Shown here: piece by piece, positions 9,265 through 16,205 of the stretch
Layout: each line of letters starts with the position of its first letter
Numbering within the stretch: position 1 is the first letter of the stretch
Source of the DNA: Chryseobacterium panacisoli
GTDB taxonomy: Bacteria; Bacteroidota; Bacteroidia; Flavobacteriales; Weeksellaceae
Length of the DNA: 64,000 bases
Direction of reading: 5' to 3'
Assembly (NCBI RefSeq): GCF_008274625.1
Contig: NZ_VTRU01000004.1
Coordinates: forward strand, 248,001-312,000
Notes under the pieces: generated by a model
Seen by the model: the letters and a program-made list of their open reading frames with translations, nothing else
Told to the model about the DNA's origin: nothing
The model's database searches: none
Made by a program: the position numbers and the translations under genes

Positions 9265-9807
9265 TTACAGAATCTTACTTAAAATTCTGGCTGTATTGTA
9301 AGCATCATCTGCTCCACTGTGATGAGTGCCTTCAAAGTCCATATTCAGGTAGCTCAAGGCTCTTTTAAGCCCTAATTGTTTGTGCAGCCTGAAATGTCTT
9401 TTGAATTCATGCATCACATTCATATAGTTTTCTGAAAAAGGATTTTTTATTCCAAGCCATTCACACTGTTCTATGATCTGCTCTCCGTCGAAGTTTCCAT
9501 ATCCGGCCCAAGTAAGAGGTGTAGAACGGTATTCGTTCCTGATCATTTCGCAGGCTTCTTCAAAATAAATTCCTTTTTCTTCTATCAGTTGAGGAGTAAT
9601 TCCGGTCAGTTTTGTGCAGAATCTGTTGATTTCTGATCTTTCAGGAATTACATAAATGCTTTGTTTTTGGGAAATTGCTTTTGATGTTAAGTCCAATTTG
9701 CAAATTCCTATTTCTATAATATCGACTTTCTGCCCTATGGGAATTCTGTCGTTTTCCCAGCATGTAGCTTCCAGATCAATAATTATGATCTCATTGGTTG
9801 TTTTCAT
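9265..9807 (-). CDS. Second DEDDh 3'-5' exonuclease, ERI1-like
   Basis: A 180-residue paralog of the downstream exonuclease, with 'IDLEATCWEN' (Asp11, Glu13), 'GYGNFDGEQI' (catalytic Asp) and 'THHSGADDAYNTARI' (His and Asp). The open frame extends 31 codons upstream to 9900, but those residues come from spacer DNA. The ATG at 9807 aligns with the paralog's start (both MKTT...) and is preferred. The paralogs are well diverged, so the duplication is not recent and the substrates may differ. It belongs to the same minus-strand series as the RNA ligase. Confidence 0.85.
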   Translation of the reverse strand: MKTTNEIIIIDLEATCWENDRIPIGQKVDIIEIGICKLDLTSKAISQKQSIYVIPERSEINRFCTKLTGITPQLIEEKGIYFEEACEMIRNEYRSTPLTWAGYGNFDGEQIIEQCEWLGIKNPFSENYMNVMHEFKRHFRLHKQLGLKRALSYLNMDFEGTHHSGADDAYNTARILSKIL

Positions 9808-9921
9808 GTTATTGTAAAATATGCGATGTAAAAAGTAAAATGTATGATGAAGTCTGTTCAATGCACAATGAAATATTATTTTCATTTTTCCTTCCATCAA
9901 ATCATTACTTATTACTTGTAA

Positions 9922-10485
9922 TTAATTTCTTGGAGCAAATGGAGGTGTCCATTTTTTCCTTTTCATCAATTCTTTGACTTCCTCGTAGGAAACCGGGTAA
10001 AAATCGTGGCAGTCTACTCCTACGTCAAAGCTGAGCGCCATCTCATCATCCGGCAATGTCCCGTGTGAATGACCGTATAACTGCCAGACACCGCGGTGCG
10101 AGCCGTTCCATGTACGCATGGCGTAGTGGAAAAGGATAATTTTCTGTTTTCCGTTGCTGTTATCTGCCTCATCAATTTTCAGTTCGTGATAATCTCTGAT
10201 GGAAGCAAACCGCTTGGGATATGTGAGAGCAGCGCCTTCGTGATTGCCTTTGATAAGATGGATATTACCATTTAACCTGTCTAAAATCTCTTTTGTAAAA
10301 TCCGGTTTCCCAAGGCTCATATCTCCTAAATGGTAGACCGTATCACCAGGTTCAATTTTCTCATTCCATCTTTTGATGAGTTCTTCATTCATATGGTCCA
10401 GCGATTCAAAAGGTCTTTCTGAAAATTTTATAATATTTTCATGACCAAAATGATGATCCGCTGTAAAAAATATATTGGGTTTCAT
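9922..10485 (-). CDS. Calcineurin-like metallophosphoesterase
   Basis: The 187-residue protein contains the metallophosphoesterase signatures in order: 'TADHHFGHENI' near residue 9, 'HLGDMSLG' near 55, 'IKGNHEG' near 80, 'LFHYAMRTW' near 120 and 'YGHSHG' near 140. These supply the dinuclear-metal ligands of small phosphodiesterases. 'ADxHFGHxNI' is typical of phage- and plasmid-encoded members often annotated as phosphoesterase or hydrolase. In an RNA-repair cassette it could remove terminal phosphates or open cyclic phosphates, but that is inference. Confidence 0.85.
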   Translation of the reverse strand: MKPNIFFTADHHFGHENIIKFSERPFESLDHMNEELIKRWNEKIEPGDTVYHLGDMSLGKPDFTKEILDRLNGNIHLIKGNHEGAALTYPKRFASIRDYHELKIDEADNSNGKQKIILFHYAMRTWNGSHRGVWQLYGHSHGTLPDDEMALSFDVGVDCHDFYPVSYEEVKELMKRKKWTPPFAPRN

Positions 10486-10662
10486 TTTTTTAATTGTTTT
10501 TAACTACAAAATTTCCACTTTCATTCTGAATACAGACTGAAAGTCTGCGGACAAATGAATAATCTATATTCATTTTGAAAGAGATTCTTCCTTCGTCAGA
10601 ATGACAACTACACATATAAATAATTGTGGATTTTATAGCTTTTGTTTAATAAATATTTTTAA

Positions 10663-11607
10663 TTAGTTCTTACGAAATGCTTTATAAAAAGCAGTTTCTA
10701 TTTCTTCCTGGTCACTCTCCGTATATCTTCTTGAAAAGTGAATCGGGACTGCTTCTTTCACCTGGCATTCATTCATTATTTTTCCTGATGCAGAAGCAAA
10801 ACTGTGGTAATTGATCTTTGCAAATTCCTGATCTGTATCTTTATAAAAGCTTTCAATATACACAAGATCTGCACCTCCAAATATGGTTCTTATTTTTTCG
10901 TAATTATTTTCTTCTGCTGCATGATCCATAATGACACCCAGTTTGTAACCTGCATTACGGGTCAAGAGATGAAACAGATCTCCTGCTTTGTAAACAGTTT
11001 CTTCAATTTCGAGTTCCTTATCCGCAGTATTGTTTTCAAAAGCGGTCTTCAATTCACTGATCCACTTTCCTTTTCTAAAACCGGAAATATTTTCGTTAAA
11101 GCTTACCGAATCTTTTTCTTTAAACAGATAAGCGATGGACTCTGTTTTGTGATCAAGAATAGCAAAATCAACGTTTACATATTCGTCTTCAAAAAGGAAA
11201 TTTTGAGTATTGATTAGTTCCAGGTTCCAATATGGCGGACGAAGAGTGTAGATATTAATTTCTTCTTTTGAAACAATCTCACGGATTTCATAAGCAATTG
11301 CCTTTTCATCAATTAGATTCCAGGTGTAAGATTTCAACCTTGCTTCAACCTGCTGATGAATATTTTTAGGTCCACAAATCACTACTTTTTCTCCGCTTCC
11401 GATCTGATGTCTGAAAATCCCGTCAAAATTTGAAAAGTGATCAATATGAGTATGACTGATGAATACAGCTGATGTTGACTGTACTTCTTTCACCGTCAAT
11501 AAACTTGCTTCACCACAATCAAACAAATAATGCTTTCCTGAGTTAGGGACTTTGATCAATATGCTGATGTCTTCTTTTAAAAGACTTTTTATTTCTGCCT
11601 GTAACAT
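10663..11607 (-). CDS. RNase Z-like metallo-beta-lactamase-fold protein
   Basis: A 314-residue MBL-fold protein with 'SHTHIDH' (His52, His54, Asp56, His57). Near the C terminus 'MDHAAEEN', 'YHSFASASGKI' and 'PIHFSRRY' resemble the His motifs of tRNase Z, in particular its THFSxRY segment. Length is that of short-form RNase Z (about 300). It may therefore be a divergent tRNA 3'-end endonuclease, a suggestive neighbour for a tRNA array. It has no obvious flexible exosite arm. The frame opens at 11655, but the ATG at 11607 starts at the conserved fold and follows an A-rich leader. A different MBL phosphodiesterase remains possible. Confidence 0.7.
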   Translation of the reverse strand: MLQAEIKSLLKEDISILIKVPNSGKHYLFDCGEASLLTVKEVQSTSAVFISHTHIDHFSNFDGIFRHQIGSGEKVVICGPKNIHQQVEARLKSYTWNLIDEKAIAYEIREIVSKEEINIYTLRPPYWNLELINTQNFLFEDEYVNVDFAILDHKTESIAYLFKEKDSVSFNENISGFRKGKWISELKTAFENNTADKELEIEETVYKAGDLFHLLTRNAGYKLGVIMDHAAEENNYEKIRTIFGGADLVYIESFYKDTDQEFAKINYHSFASASGKIMNECQVKEAVPIHFSRRYTESDQEEIETAFYKAFRKN

Positions 11608-11800
11608 AGTTTTTTCTTTTTTTGAACCATAAAAAATATTCATAACACCTGTCATTATGAAAGAATCTAAACTCTATTTTCATTTTTATCCTATCGGAAT
11701 GACAAACTAGCTGCTTAATGAAAATAAAAGTTTTTTAATACTTATCTGATTTTTACGGTTAAGTTTATACATAAAAAAGTTTCGGTAAAAAATACCGAAA

Positions 11801-12817
11801 CTACACTTTAAGAGTCATGAACTCTTCTTTTATAAAATCAATTACTAAAGAATTCAACTTTTTGTTGATCCTTTTGTGCTCTTCTTTTTCAATACTTATA
11901 AAAGCTGCCGGGAAGTCTTTCTGGAAATCCTCTAAAATATCCTGTGAAAAAAGACCAATCACCTTACCTATCATTTTAGGCTCAAATTCGCCAATTTTGC
12001 TGACAACATTATTCAATCTGTTGACTGTAGCATATTTTTGGATTTCTTCCCAGATCTCCTGAGCTTTTTCACTGAAATGAATCTCTTTCTTAATCGTTTT
12101 ACCTTCTTTTCTTACCATTTTGGATTTTTCGACCCATTTTTCATTCTTATTTTTCAGAATGATTCTTGCACCGTTTCCAAAGTATTTGGTTTTCAAAGTT
12201 TTTACGATAGTACCTTCACACATATTGTTCTCCAATTCTGGTAATCCCAGCCAAGCCGGAATTTTTGAATTGAAAACATTGGGGAATTTCAAAGCATCTT
12301 CCAGAGTTCCCTGAAACAAAATTTTAGCATAGAAAAATCCTGTCTTCTCAAAAATCTGATTGACAACGTCTGTATCCAAATAGGTAATTCCATTCAGTTT
12401 AATATCGAAAGCGTAAAATTCGTTATGAGGGGCATATTCAATACCTTTTTGTACCATCACAGCGTGTTTTACAGGCTTCACTTCATTATGTTTGTAGCCA
12501 CCACCGAACAATTCACCGTAGATCACTACAGTTTCTACATCCGGGTAAATAGTTTTCACTTTTTGAAACACTTCTATTACATTTTTTCTGTAGCATTCCA
12601 AAATCTGATGGGCATTGAAAAATTTCTCATCTTTTTCGATGAAAGCAGTTCTCTTCGCAATTTTAATTTCCTTTCCTTCGGTAAAGAAAGAGAAATTAGC
12701 TCCGTGAACTTTTTCCTGTACAATGAAAACCTCATCCCCAAAACCCTGCATCCTGATCTGTTCGATCACGCGGGCCTGGTAAGCATTTTCTATAGAGTTA
12801 TATGTTTTGAAAATCAT
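11801..12817 (-). CDS. Rnl2-family RNA ligase
   Basis: A 338-residue ATP-dependent RNA ligase. Motif I is 'QEKVHGANFSF' with nucleotidyl-accepting Lys36, as in T4 Rnl2 and trypanosome editing ligases. Motif III is 'VIYGELFGGGY' (about 105), motif IV 'EGTIVKTLK' (about 205) and motif V 'ILKNKNEKW' (about 222). The last 100 residues form a helical C-terminal domain typical of Rnl2 enzymes. The enzyme seals 3'-OH/5'-phosphate nicks in duplex RNA, such as a tRNA anticodon stem cleaved by a toxin. It lies 12 bases after the cREC-like gene. No polynucleotide kinase gene is visible nearby. Confidence 0.9.
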   Translation of the reverse strand: MIFKTYNSIENAYQARVIEQIRMQGFGDEVFIVQEKVHGANFSFFTEGKEIKIAKRTAFIEKDEKFFNAHQILECYRKNVIEVFQKVKTIYPDVETVVIYGELFGGGYKHNEVKPVKHAVMVQKGIEYAPHNEFYAFDIKLNGITYLDTDVVNQIFEKTGFFYAKILFQGTLEDALKFPNVFNSKIPAWLGLPELENNMCEGTIVKTLKTKYFGNGARIILKNKNEKWVEKSKMVRKEGKTIKKEIHFSEKAQEIWEEIQKYATVNRLNNVVSKIGEFEPKMIGKVIGLFSQDILEDFQKDFPAAFISIEKEEHKRINKKLNSLVIDFIKEEFMTLKV

Positions 12818-12829
12818 TTTGTTTTAGTT

Positions 12830-13195
12830 TTAATCGTTCTTAAAATTTTTTAAAAGGCTAAGAATATTTTCCTTTCCTACAGGGTTCATAGAATGACAAT
12901 AGAATTTCGGAAGATCCAAATAATTGTCCATACAATATTCTATCAGCCATTTGGCACAGTCATATCCTGTTTTTTCAACAAATTCCTGAGAATCCTGATC
13001 CAAATAGTGTTCATCTGCCAGATCATGGTCAAAAGAAATCATTTCCGGAAGTCCTTTCTCCAAAATCCTGTTGACAAACTGTTCGTAATTCCGAACGATA
13101 TGCCAGTCATTTCTGAGGAAAATATCCTGTTTTGTATAATGATACGCCTCAATAGGATATCTTATATCATCCAGAAATAATAATCTTTTTGTCAT
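12830..13195 (-). CDS. Cyclic-phosphate-processing receiver-like (cREC) protein
   Basis: A 121-residue domain with 'RLLFLDDIRYP' (Asp9, Asp10), 'ISFDHDLAD' (Asp56, His57, Asp58), 'TGYDCAKWLI' and 'CHSMNPVGKENI' (His101). I recognise these as the receiver-like cREC family, predicted by Burroughs and Aravind to process 2',3'-cyclic phosphate RNA ends in RNA-repair systems. It has the two acidic patches plus His residues not expected in an ordinary response regulator, and no output domain. The frame opens further upstream (13294), but only the ATG at 13195 starts at the domain and avoids overlap with the ATP-grasp gene. The enzymatic role is a family prediction. Confidence 0.75.
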   Translation of the reverse strand: MTKRLLFLDDIRYPIEAYHYTKQDIFLRNDWHIVRNYEQFVNRILEKGLPEMISFDHDLADEHYLDQDSQEFVEKTGYDCAKWLIEYCMDNYLDLPKFYCHSMNPVGKENILSLLKNFKND

Positions 13196-13212
13196 TTCCT
13201 TTGTTTTATTTT

Positions 13213-13989
13213 TTAATTTGAAAAATAAATATTCAAAGCTTTTATAACACTTTTTACATTGGTGTTTGGATAAAATCCTGAACTGTTGATACAATTTATT
13301 TCAACTATTTTCCAGCCTTCATCCGTTAAGCAGATATCCATAACAAAAGCTTCTTCAAGATTAAAAAGCCCAATCATATCATCAGCGAAAGTGAGCCCAT
13401 CTTCTGAGACTTTTTCTTCAAAAGGAGCATTATCATTAAATTTATAATAGCCTCCATCGATAATCTGTCCGCCAACAATCCAAAGTCTTGCTTCTTTTAT
13501 CGTCCGCTTTGCCTCGGAAACCTGTATCAAAGAATCTGCTGTAATTCTATTAGTTTGACTTTCCAGTGCTTCAAATACAAAATCTTTCCATTCTGTTTCT
13601 GAGAATACTTTCCCTGTAAAAATCTTCGCTTCATTGTAAGGTTTAATGAATTTCATCTCATTTTTTTTCCAATTCAGCTGCTCATAAATTTTATGAACAG
13701 TAACATTATAATTAAGGAGATTTTCACCATAATATTTGGAATACACCTCATATAGGTGATTACCTCCATAAAAAGAACCGGGAAACCAGTCTGTATTTTG
13801 TTTCGCCAATCTTGCAATAGTTACCGAACCGTATACAAAAACATCTTTTCTCTCTGTATCAAAGTCTATTTTCTTTGCAGTTGGCGTGATATTAATTACA
13901 TCATACTCAATATTCAACTCTTCCAGTGCATCAAAAATTCTATAATGATCCGGATCTAAATACACATTAGCCTGAATTAAAAAATACAT
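13213..13989 (-). CDS. ATP-grasp domain protein, R2K-clade-like
   Basis: The 258-residue protein has a divergent N-terminal half and a recognisable ATP-grasp C-terminal half: 'EARLWIVGGQIIDGGYYK' (about 170-187), 'VMDICLTDEGWKIVEINCIN' (about 217-236) with the Glu-x-Asn metal ligands, then 'SGFYP'. This pattern fits the R2K/CDC123-related clade (DUF4343), whose bacterial and phage members were predicted to act in modification or repair systems. It starts the protein-coding series just after the RNase H-like gene and is separated from the cREC gene by 17 bases. Substrate unknown. Confidence 0.7.
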   Translation of the reverse strand: MYFLIQANVYLDPDHYRIFDALEELNIEYDVINITPTAKKIDFDTERKDVFVYGSVTIARLAKQNTDWFPGSFYGGNHLYEVYSKYYGENLLNYNVTVHKIYEQLNWKKNEMKFIKPYNEAKIFTGKVFSETEWKDFVFEALESQTNRITADSLIQVSEAKRTIKEARLWIVGGQIIDGGYYKFNDNAPFEEKVSEDGLTFADDMIGLFNLEEAFVMDICLTDEGWKIVEINCINSSGFYPNTNVKSVIKALNIYFSN

Positions 13990-14110
13990 GATTTCTAATT
14001 TTTTAAGGTTCTTTTATTTATTTTTTTGGATAAAAGTTGGAAGCCAGATGCGGAAAGTTAATATTCATACTATTAAACTTCCTGCTACAATCATCCTGCT
14101 TCCAGCTTTA

Positions 14111-14596
14111 TTACACCATCATATCAGCACAATTGGAACTTGCGAAGGCAAAAGGTTTTGCTTTAAACACATATCCCATTCCCAGAATATATCCCATGGC
14201 ATCTTTCAATGCGACATTGGATTTAAAATCGGGATCTGTATTAATGTCTGCGTGTACCTCCATTTCCACACCATAAGTATCCAACACAGAGCAGATAGCG
14301 TATGCAATTTCTACGGATTTGTTGACCTCATTCAGCATTCGCTCTTTGATACTGATACTCTGTATTTCTCTTTCTTTTCTGATAAAGGTAAACGCTCCTT
14401 TTCCTTCACGAATAAATACTACTGCCGTAGCATAACTGATGGCATCTCCGTATACATGAGAGTCTGATCCCACACATACTTTCAGACGGTGTCCGTTTGC
14501 CTGTTCGCGAATGATGGCTTCTTCTACCAGCTGTGTGATAGAGTTGTGGAAAAATTTTCCGTTCATATTCTGCCATGTTTGTTGTTGCGTTTCCAT
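14111..14596 (-). CDS. RNase H-fold protein, DUF458/YkuK-like
   Basis: A 161-residue protein with 'KVCVGSDSHVYG' (Asp45), 'SYATAVVFI' and 'EMEVHADINTDPDFKSN', the acidic strands of an RNase H-like fold as in the Bacillus YkuK (DUF458) family, whose function is not established. The ATG at 14596 begins the conserved part; an upstream in-frame ATG (14653) would add 19 low-complexity residues. It is the first protein gene after the tRNA array on the same strand, 126 bases from the last tRNA, with no terminator I can see between them, so read-through from the array is possible. Confidence 0.75.
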   Translation of the reverse strand: METQQQTWQNMNGKFFHNSITQLVEEAIIREQANGHRLKVCVGSDSHVYGDAISYATAVVFIREGKGAFTFIRKEREIQSISIKERMLNEVNKSVEIAYAICSVLDTYGVEMEVHADINTDPDFKSNVALKDAMGYILGMGYVFKAKPFAFASSNCADMMV

Positions 14597-14722
14597 TTTT
14601 TCTACATGTTTTAAATTTTGTTTTAAATTAATTTGTGAATTGTGAATCATCAATTCATTTTACTGTCAATTTTTTTAAATTCATTTGCAAAGCAAAATTC
14701 ACTATTGACTATTCATTTGTTG

Positions 14723-14793
14723 CACTCCGAACTGGACTCGAACCAATACCATCAGTTTTGGAGACTGAGATGCTGCCATTACACTATCAGAGT
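14723..14793 (-). tRNA. tRNA-Trp-like (anticodon CCA)
   Basis: 71-nt cloverleaf. The acceptor ACTCTGA/TCGGAGT has G-U pairs only, the anticodon stem TCAGT/ACTGA is perfect, the loop is CTCCAAA, the T loop TTCGAGT and the discriminator G. No encoded CCA. It is the last tRNA of the array. Confidence 0.85.
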
Positions 14794-14801
14794 AAGTATT
14801 G

Positions 14802-14873
14802 TTAATTCATTAGGACTCGAACCTAAACTCCAAGAATCAAAATCTTGTGTGCTGCCTATTACACTATGAATCA
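14802..14873 (-). tRNA. tRNA-Gln-like (anticodon TTG)
   Basis: 72-nt cloverleaf with acceptor TGATTCA/TGAATTA (a U1-A72 pair, typical for bacterial Gln), anticodon stem CAAGA/TCTTG, loop TTTTGAT and T arm TTAGG-TTCGAGT-CCTAA. Position 38 is T. Confidence 0.85.
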
Positions 14874-14877
14874 GGAT

Positions 14878-14971
14878 TTAAATCAATGAGTAATAAGTAA
14901 TTGGTAATGAGTAATACCAGAAACTAGTCAGGTATCAATGATTACTCATTGCTCATTACTTATCATTCATG
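14878..14971. repeat. Self-complementary spacer repeat between array tRNAs
   Basis: The spacer is built from variants of the word GAGTAATAAGTAATTGGTAA in one direction and ATTACTCATTGCTCATTAC in the other, so the RNA can fold on itself. The same kind of spacer recurs at 15055-15130 and 15220-15291. Confidence 0.6.
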
Positions 14972-14977
14972 TTTTTG

Positions 14978-15050
14978 CGGAACAGACAGGAATTGAACCT
15001 GTACCTTTAGTTTTTCAGACTAACGTGCAGACCTTCTACACCACTCTTCC
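14978..15050 (-). tRNA. tRNA-Phe-like (anticodon GAA), acceptor mismatch
   Basis: 73-nt cloverleaf with anticodon stem TTAGT/ACTAA, loop CTGAAAA and T arm ACAGG-TTCAATT-CCTGT. The acceptor GGAAGAG/CTGTTCC contains a G5-G68 mismatch, and the discriminator is G rather than the usual A. Confidence 0.75.
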
Positions 15051-15054
15051 GGAT

Positions 15055-15130
15055 ACAATAAGCAATGAGTGATTGGTAATCAGTAATTTTCACCCTATAT
15101 CATTACTTATTGCTCATTGCTTATCATTTA
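15055..15130. repeat. Self-complementary spacer repeat in the tRNA array
   Basis: Inverted-repeat spacer: AATAAGCAATGAGTGATTGG on one side and ATTACTTATTGCTCATTGCT on the other, separated by about 25 bases. Confidence 0.6.
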
Positions 15131-15138
15131 TGCTTTGG

Positions 15139-15211
15139 TACGGGAAGAGGGATTCGAACCCTCAAAAGCTTGATCCTAAATCAAGAGTGTCTGCCATTCC
15201 ACCATTCCCGC
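15139..15211 (-). tRNA. tRNA-Leu-like (anticodon TAG) lacking the long variable arm
   Basis: 73-nt cloverleaf. The D arm (GTGGAATGGCAGACAC) and loop TTTAGGA with G37 are Leu-like, and the acceptor GCGGGAA/TTCCCGT is intact with an end G-U pair. The variable loop is only CTTTT (5 nt), whereas bacterial tRNA-Leu is class II with a long variable arm. T arm GAGGG-TTCGAAT-CCCTC. Confidence 0.8.
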
Positions 15212-15219
15212 AGGTTTTA

Positions 15220-15291
15220 TTACTAATGAATAATTGGTGATAAGTACTGTACAGCGTATTACTTATTGCTCATTATTCATTACTTATCATA
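15220..15291. repeat. Self-complementary spacer repeat in the tRNA array
   Basis: Third spacer of the same family: AATGAATAATTGGTGATAAG facing ATTACTTATTGCTCATTATT, downstream of hairpin RNA copy A on the minus strand. Confidence 0.55.
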
Positions 15292-15305
15292 TTGTGTTTA
15301 GGTTT

Positions 15306-15380
15306 GAGAAAGCTCTGTCTGTTTATAAATTATGCCTGCTAGTATTTGTAAAGATCTTCTACGCTTGACAAACCTTTCTC
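15306..15380 (-). ncRNA. Conserved hairpin RNA, copy A
   Basis: Minus-strand 5' GAGAAAGGTTTGTC pairs with 3' GACAGAGCTTTCTC (one G-G mismatch, one G-U). The loop region carries the shared core AAGCGTAGAAGATCTTTA. Five copies (A-E) share the stem-closing TGTC/GACA and this core; several pairs are G-U only when read on the minus strand. No T loop is present, so it is not an ordinary tRNA. Confidence 0.6.
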
Positions 15381-15411
15381 ATTTCCTAATGTATTTTGTT
15401 TTTAAAAAAGT

Positions 15412-15465
15412 AAAAGGCTGTCTATTTTTATTGACGAAAGATCTTCTGCTCTTGACAGACCTTTT
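15412..15465 (-). ncRNA. Conserved hairpin RNA, copy B
   Basis: Minus-strand AAAAGGTCTGTC pairs with GACAGCCTTTT, leaving one bulged T, around a loop with AAGAGCAGAAGATCTTT. The flanks extend the stem with A/T-rich pairs. It matches copies A, C, D and E in stem end and core. Confidence 0.6.
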
Positions 15466-15484
15466 CTCTTTTCTTCATTTTTTG

Positions 15485-15564
15485 TGTGAATGATAACTGG
15501 CCAATTTTTTTTAAAATCTGAACTTTCATGGTATTATCAATTCAATATTGACCAGCTATTCACA
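15485..15564 (-). ncRNA. Long hairpin RNA F, distinct sequence
   Basis: Directly 3' of the tRNA-Glu gene. Outer arms GTGAAT/ATTCAC and an inner nine-pair stem CTGGTCAAT/ATTGGCCAG (one G-U) enclose about 40 nt of AT-rich loop. It lacks the GCAGAAGATCTT core of copies A-E. Confidence 0.45.
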
Positions 15565-15569
15565 TCCAG

Positions 15570-15641
15570 TACTCTATAAGGGAATCGAACCCTTGTTTTC
15601 TGCTCGAAAGGCAGGCGTCCTCACCGTTAGACGAATAGAGC
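15570..15641 (-). tRNA. tRNA-Glu-like (anticodon TTC), first copy
   Basis: 72-nt cloverleaf with acceptor GCTCTAT/ATAGAGT, anticodon loop CTTTCGA, T arm AAGGG-TTCGATT-CCCTT and discriminator A. The outermost anticodon-stem pair (C27-A43) is mismatched. Confidence 0.82.
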
Positions 15642-15646
15642 TTTAA

Positions 15647-15717
15647 CCCACTGACCAGGAATCGAACCTAAACAACAAGAGTACATTTCCTGCATGCTGC
15701 CATTACATTATCAGTGG
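15647..15717 (-). tRNA. tRNA-like with anticodon TGT (Thr?) and abnormal loop
   Basis: 71-nt cloverleaf with perfect acceptor CCACTGA/TCAGTGG, D arm ATGT...GCAT, anticodon stem CAGGA/TCTTG and T arm TTAGG-TTCGATT-CCTGG. The seven-base anticodon loop is AATGTAC, which puts A at the normally invariant U33 if the anticodon is TGT. Reading GTA instead needs an expanded loop. Identity is uncertain. Confidence 0.6.
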
Positions 15718-15722
15718 TTGGG

Positions 15723-15806
15723 TGGAAGTAGTAGGATTCGAACCTACTCAGCAATGAAGCAACAGATTTACAGTCTGCCCCGACTCTCCAACTTCGGCGT
15801 ACTTCC
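15723..15806 (-). tRNA. tRNA-Tyr-like (anticodon GTA), class II
   Basis: 84-nt cloverleaf with acceptor GGAAGTA/TACTTCC, anticodon stem GCAGA/TCTGT, loop CTGTAAA, a 14-nt variable region and T arm GTAGG-TTCGAAT-CCTAC. Position 8 is C, not the near-universal U8. Confidence 0.82.
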
Positions 15807-15863
15807 GGATTTTTATGAGCAATTAGTAATGAATAATAAGTAATTCCTCATTTTTTCTTTTCA

Positions 15864-15936
15864 AAAAAAGAAAAGGTCTGTCTTTATATTGAATGTTTGA
15901 TTAAAGATCTTCTGCGCTCGACAGCCTTTTTCTTTT
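15864..15936 (-). ncRNA. Conserved hairpin RNA, copy C
   Basis: Minus-strand AAAAGAAAAAGGCTGTC pairs with GACAGACCTTTTCTTTT, leaving one bulged A on the 3' side. The core is GAGCGCAGAAGATCTTTA. Confidence 0.6.
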
Positions 15937-16010
15937 ATTAATAAAGGATATTTCATAAGAGGAATAATATTTCATCTGCATTCTCACTTCTACTATTTTT
16001 CTCTTTTTTG

Positions 16011-16092
16011 AGATGGTTATGGGATTCAAACCCACTCAGTTTACACAACGGTTTTGCAGACCGCCCCGACTCTTCCACTTCGGCGAACCATC
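16011..16092 (-). tRNA. tRNA-Cys-like (anticodon GCA) on a class II scaffold
   Basis: 82-nt cloverleaf with acceptor GATGGTT/AACCATC, anticodon stem GCGGT/ACCGT, loop CTGCAAA and discriminator U as expected for Cys. The D arm is nearly the same as in the tRNA-Tyr-like gene, and the variable region is 12 nt, not the 4-5 nt of normal tRNA-Cys. The T loop is TTTGAAT (C56 replaced by T), and position 8 is C. Confidence 0.75.
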
Positions 16093-16098
16093 AGATTA

Positions 16099-16162
16099 AA
16101 AAATAAAGCCTGTCTTAATGTGTTTGATATAAGAACTTCTGCGCTTGACAAACTTTATTTTT
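16099..16162 (-). ncRNA. Conserved hairpin RNA, copy D
   Basis: Minus-strand AAAAATAAAGTTTGTC pairs with GACAGGCTTTATTTTT over 16 positions, using two G-U pairs. The core is AAGCGCAGAAGTTCTTA. This is the most regular stem of the family. Confidence 0.62.
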
Positions 16163-16205
16163 ACCTAAAAATTTATAAATGATATCTTTTAATTCTAATT
16201 AATCC

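Noticed and set aside
9265..9900. Longer start of the second exonuclease
   Set aside because: The additional 31 residues come from repeat-like spacer DNA; the ATG at 9807 aligns with the paralog.
14642..14869. Plus-strand ORF of 75 codons over tRNA-Trp and tRNA-Gln
   Set aside because: It is antisense to two tRNA cloverleaves and a repeat-like spacer, with no promoter or family signal.
14878..15850. CRISPR array
   Set aside because: The recurring spacer words are irregular in length and spacing and self-complementary; there are no constant repeats with unique spacers and no cas genes.
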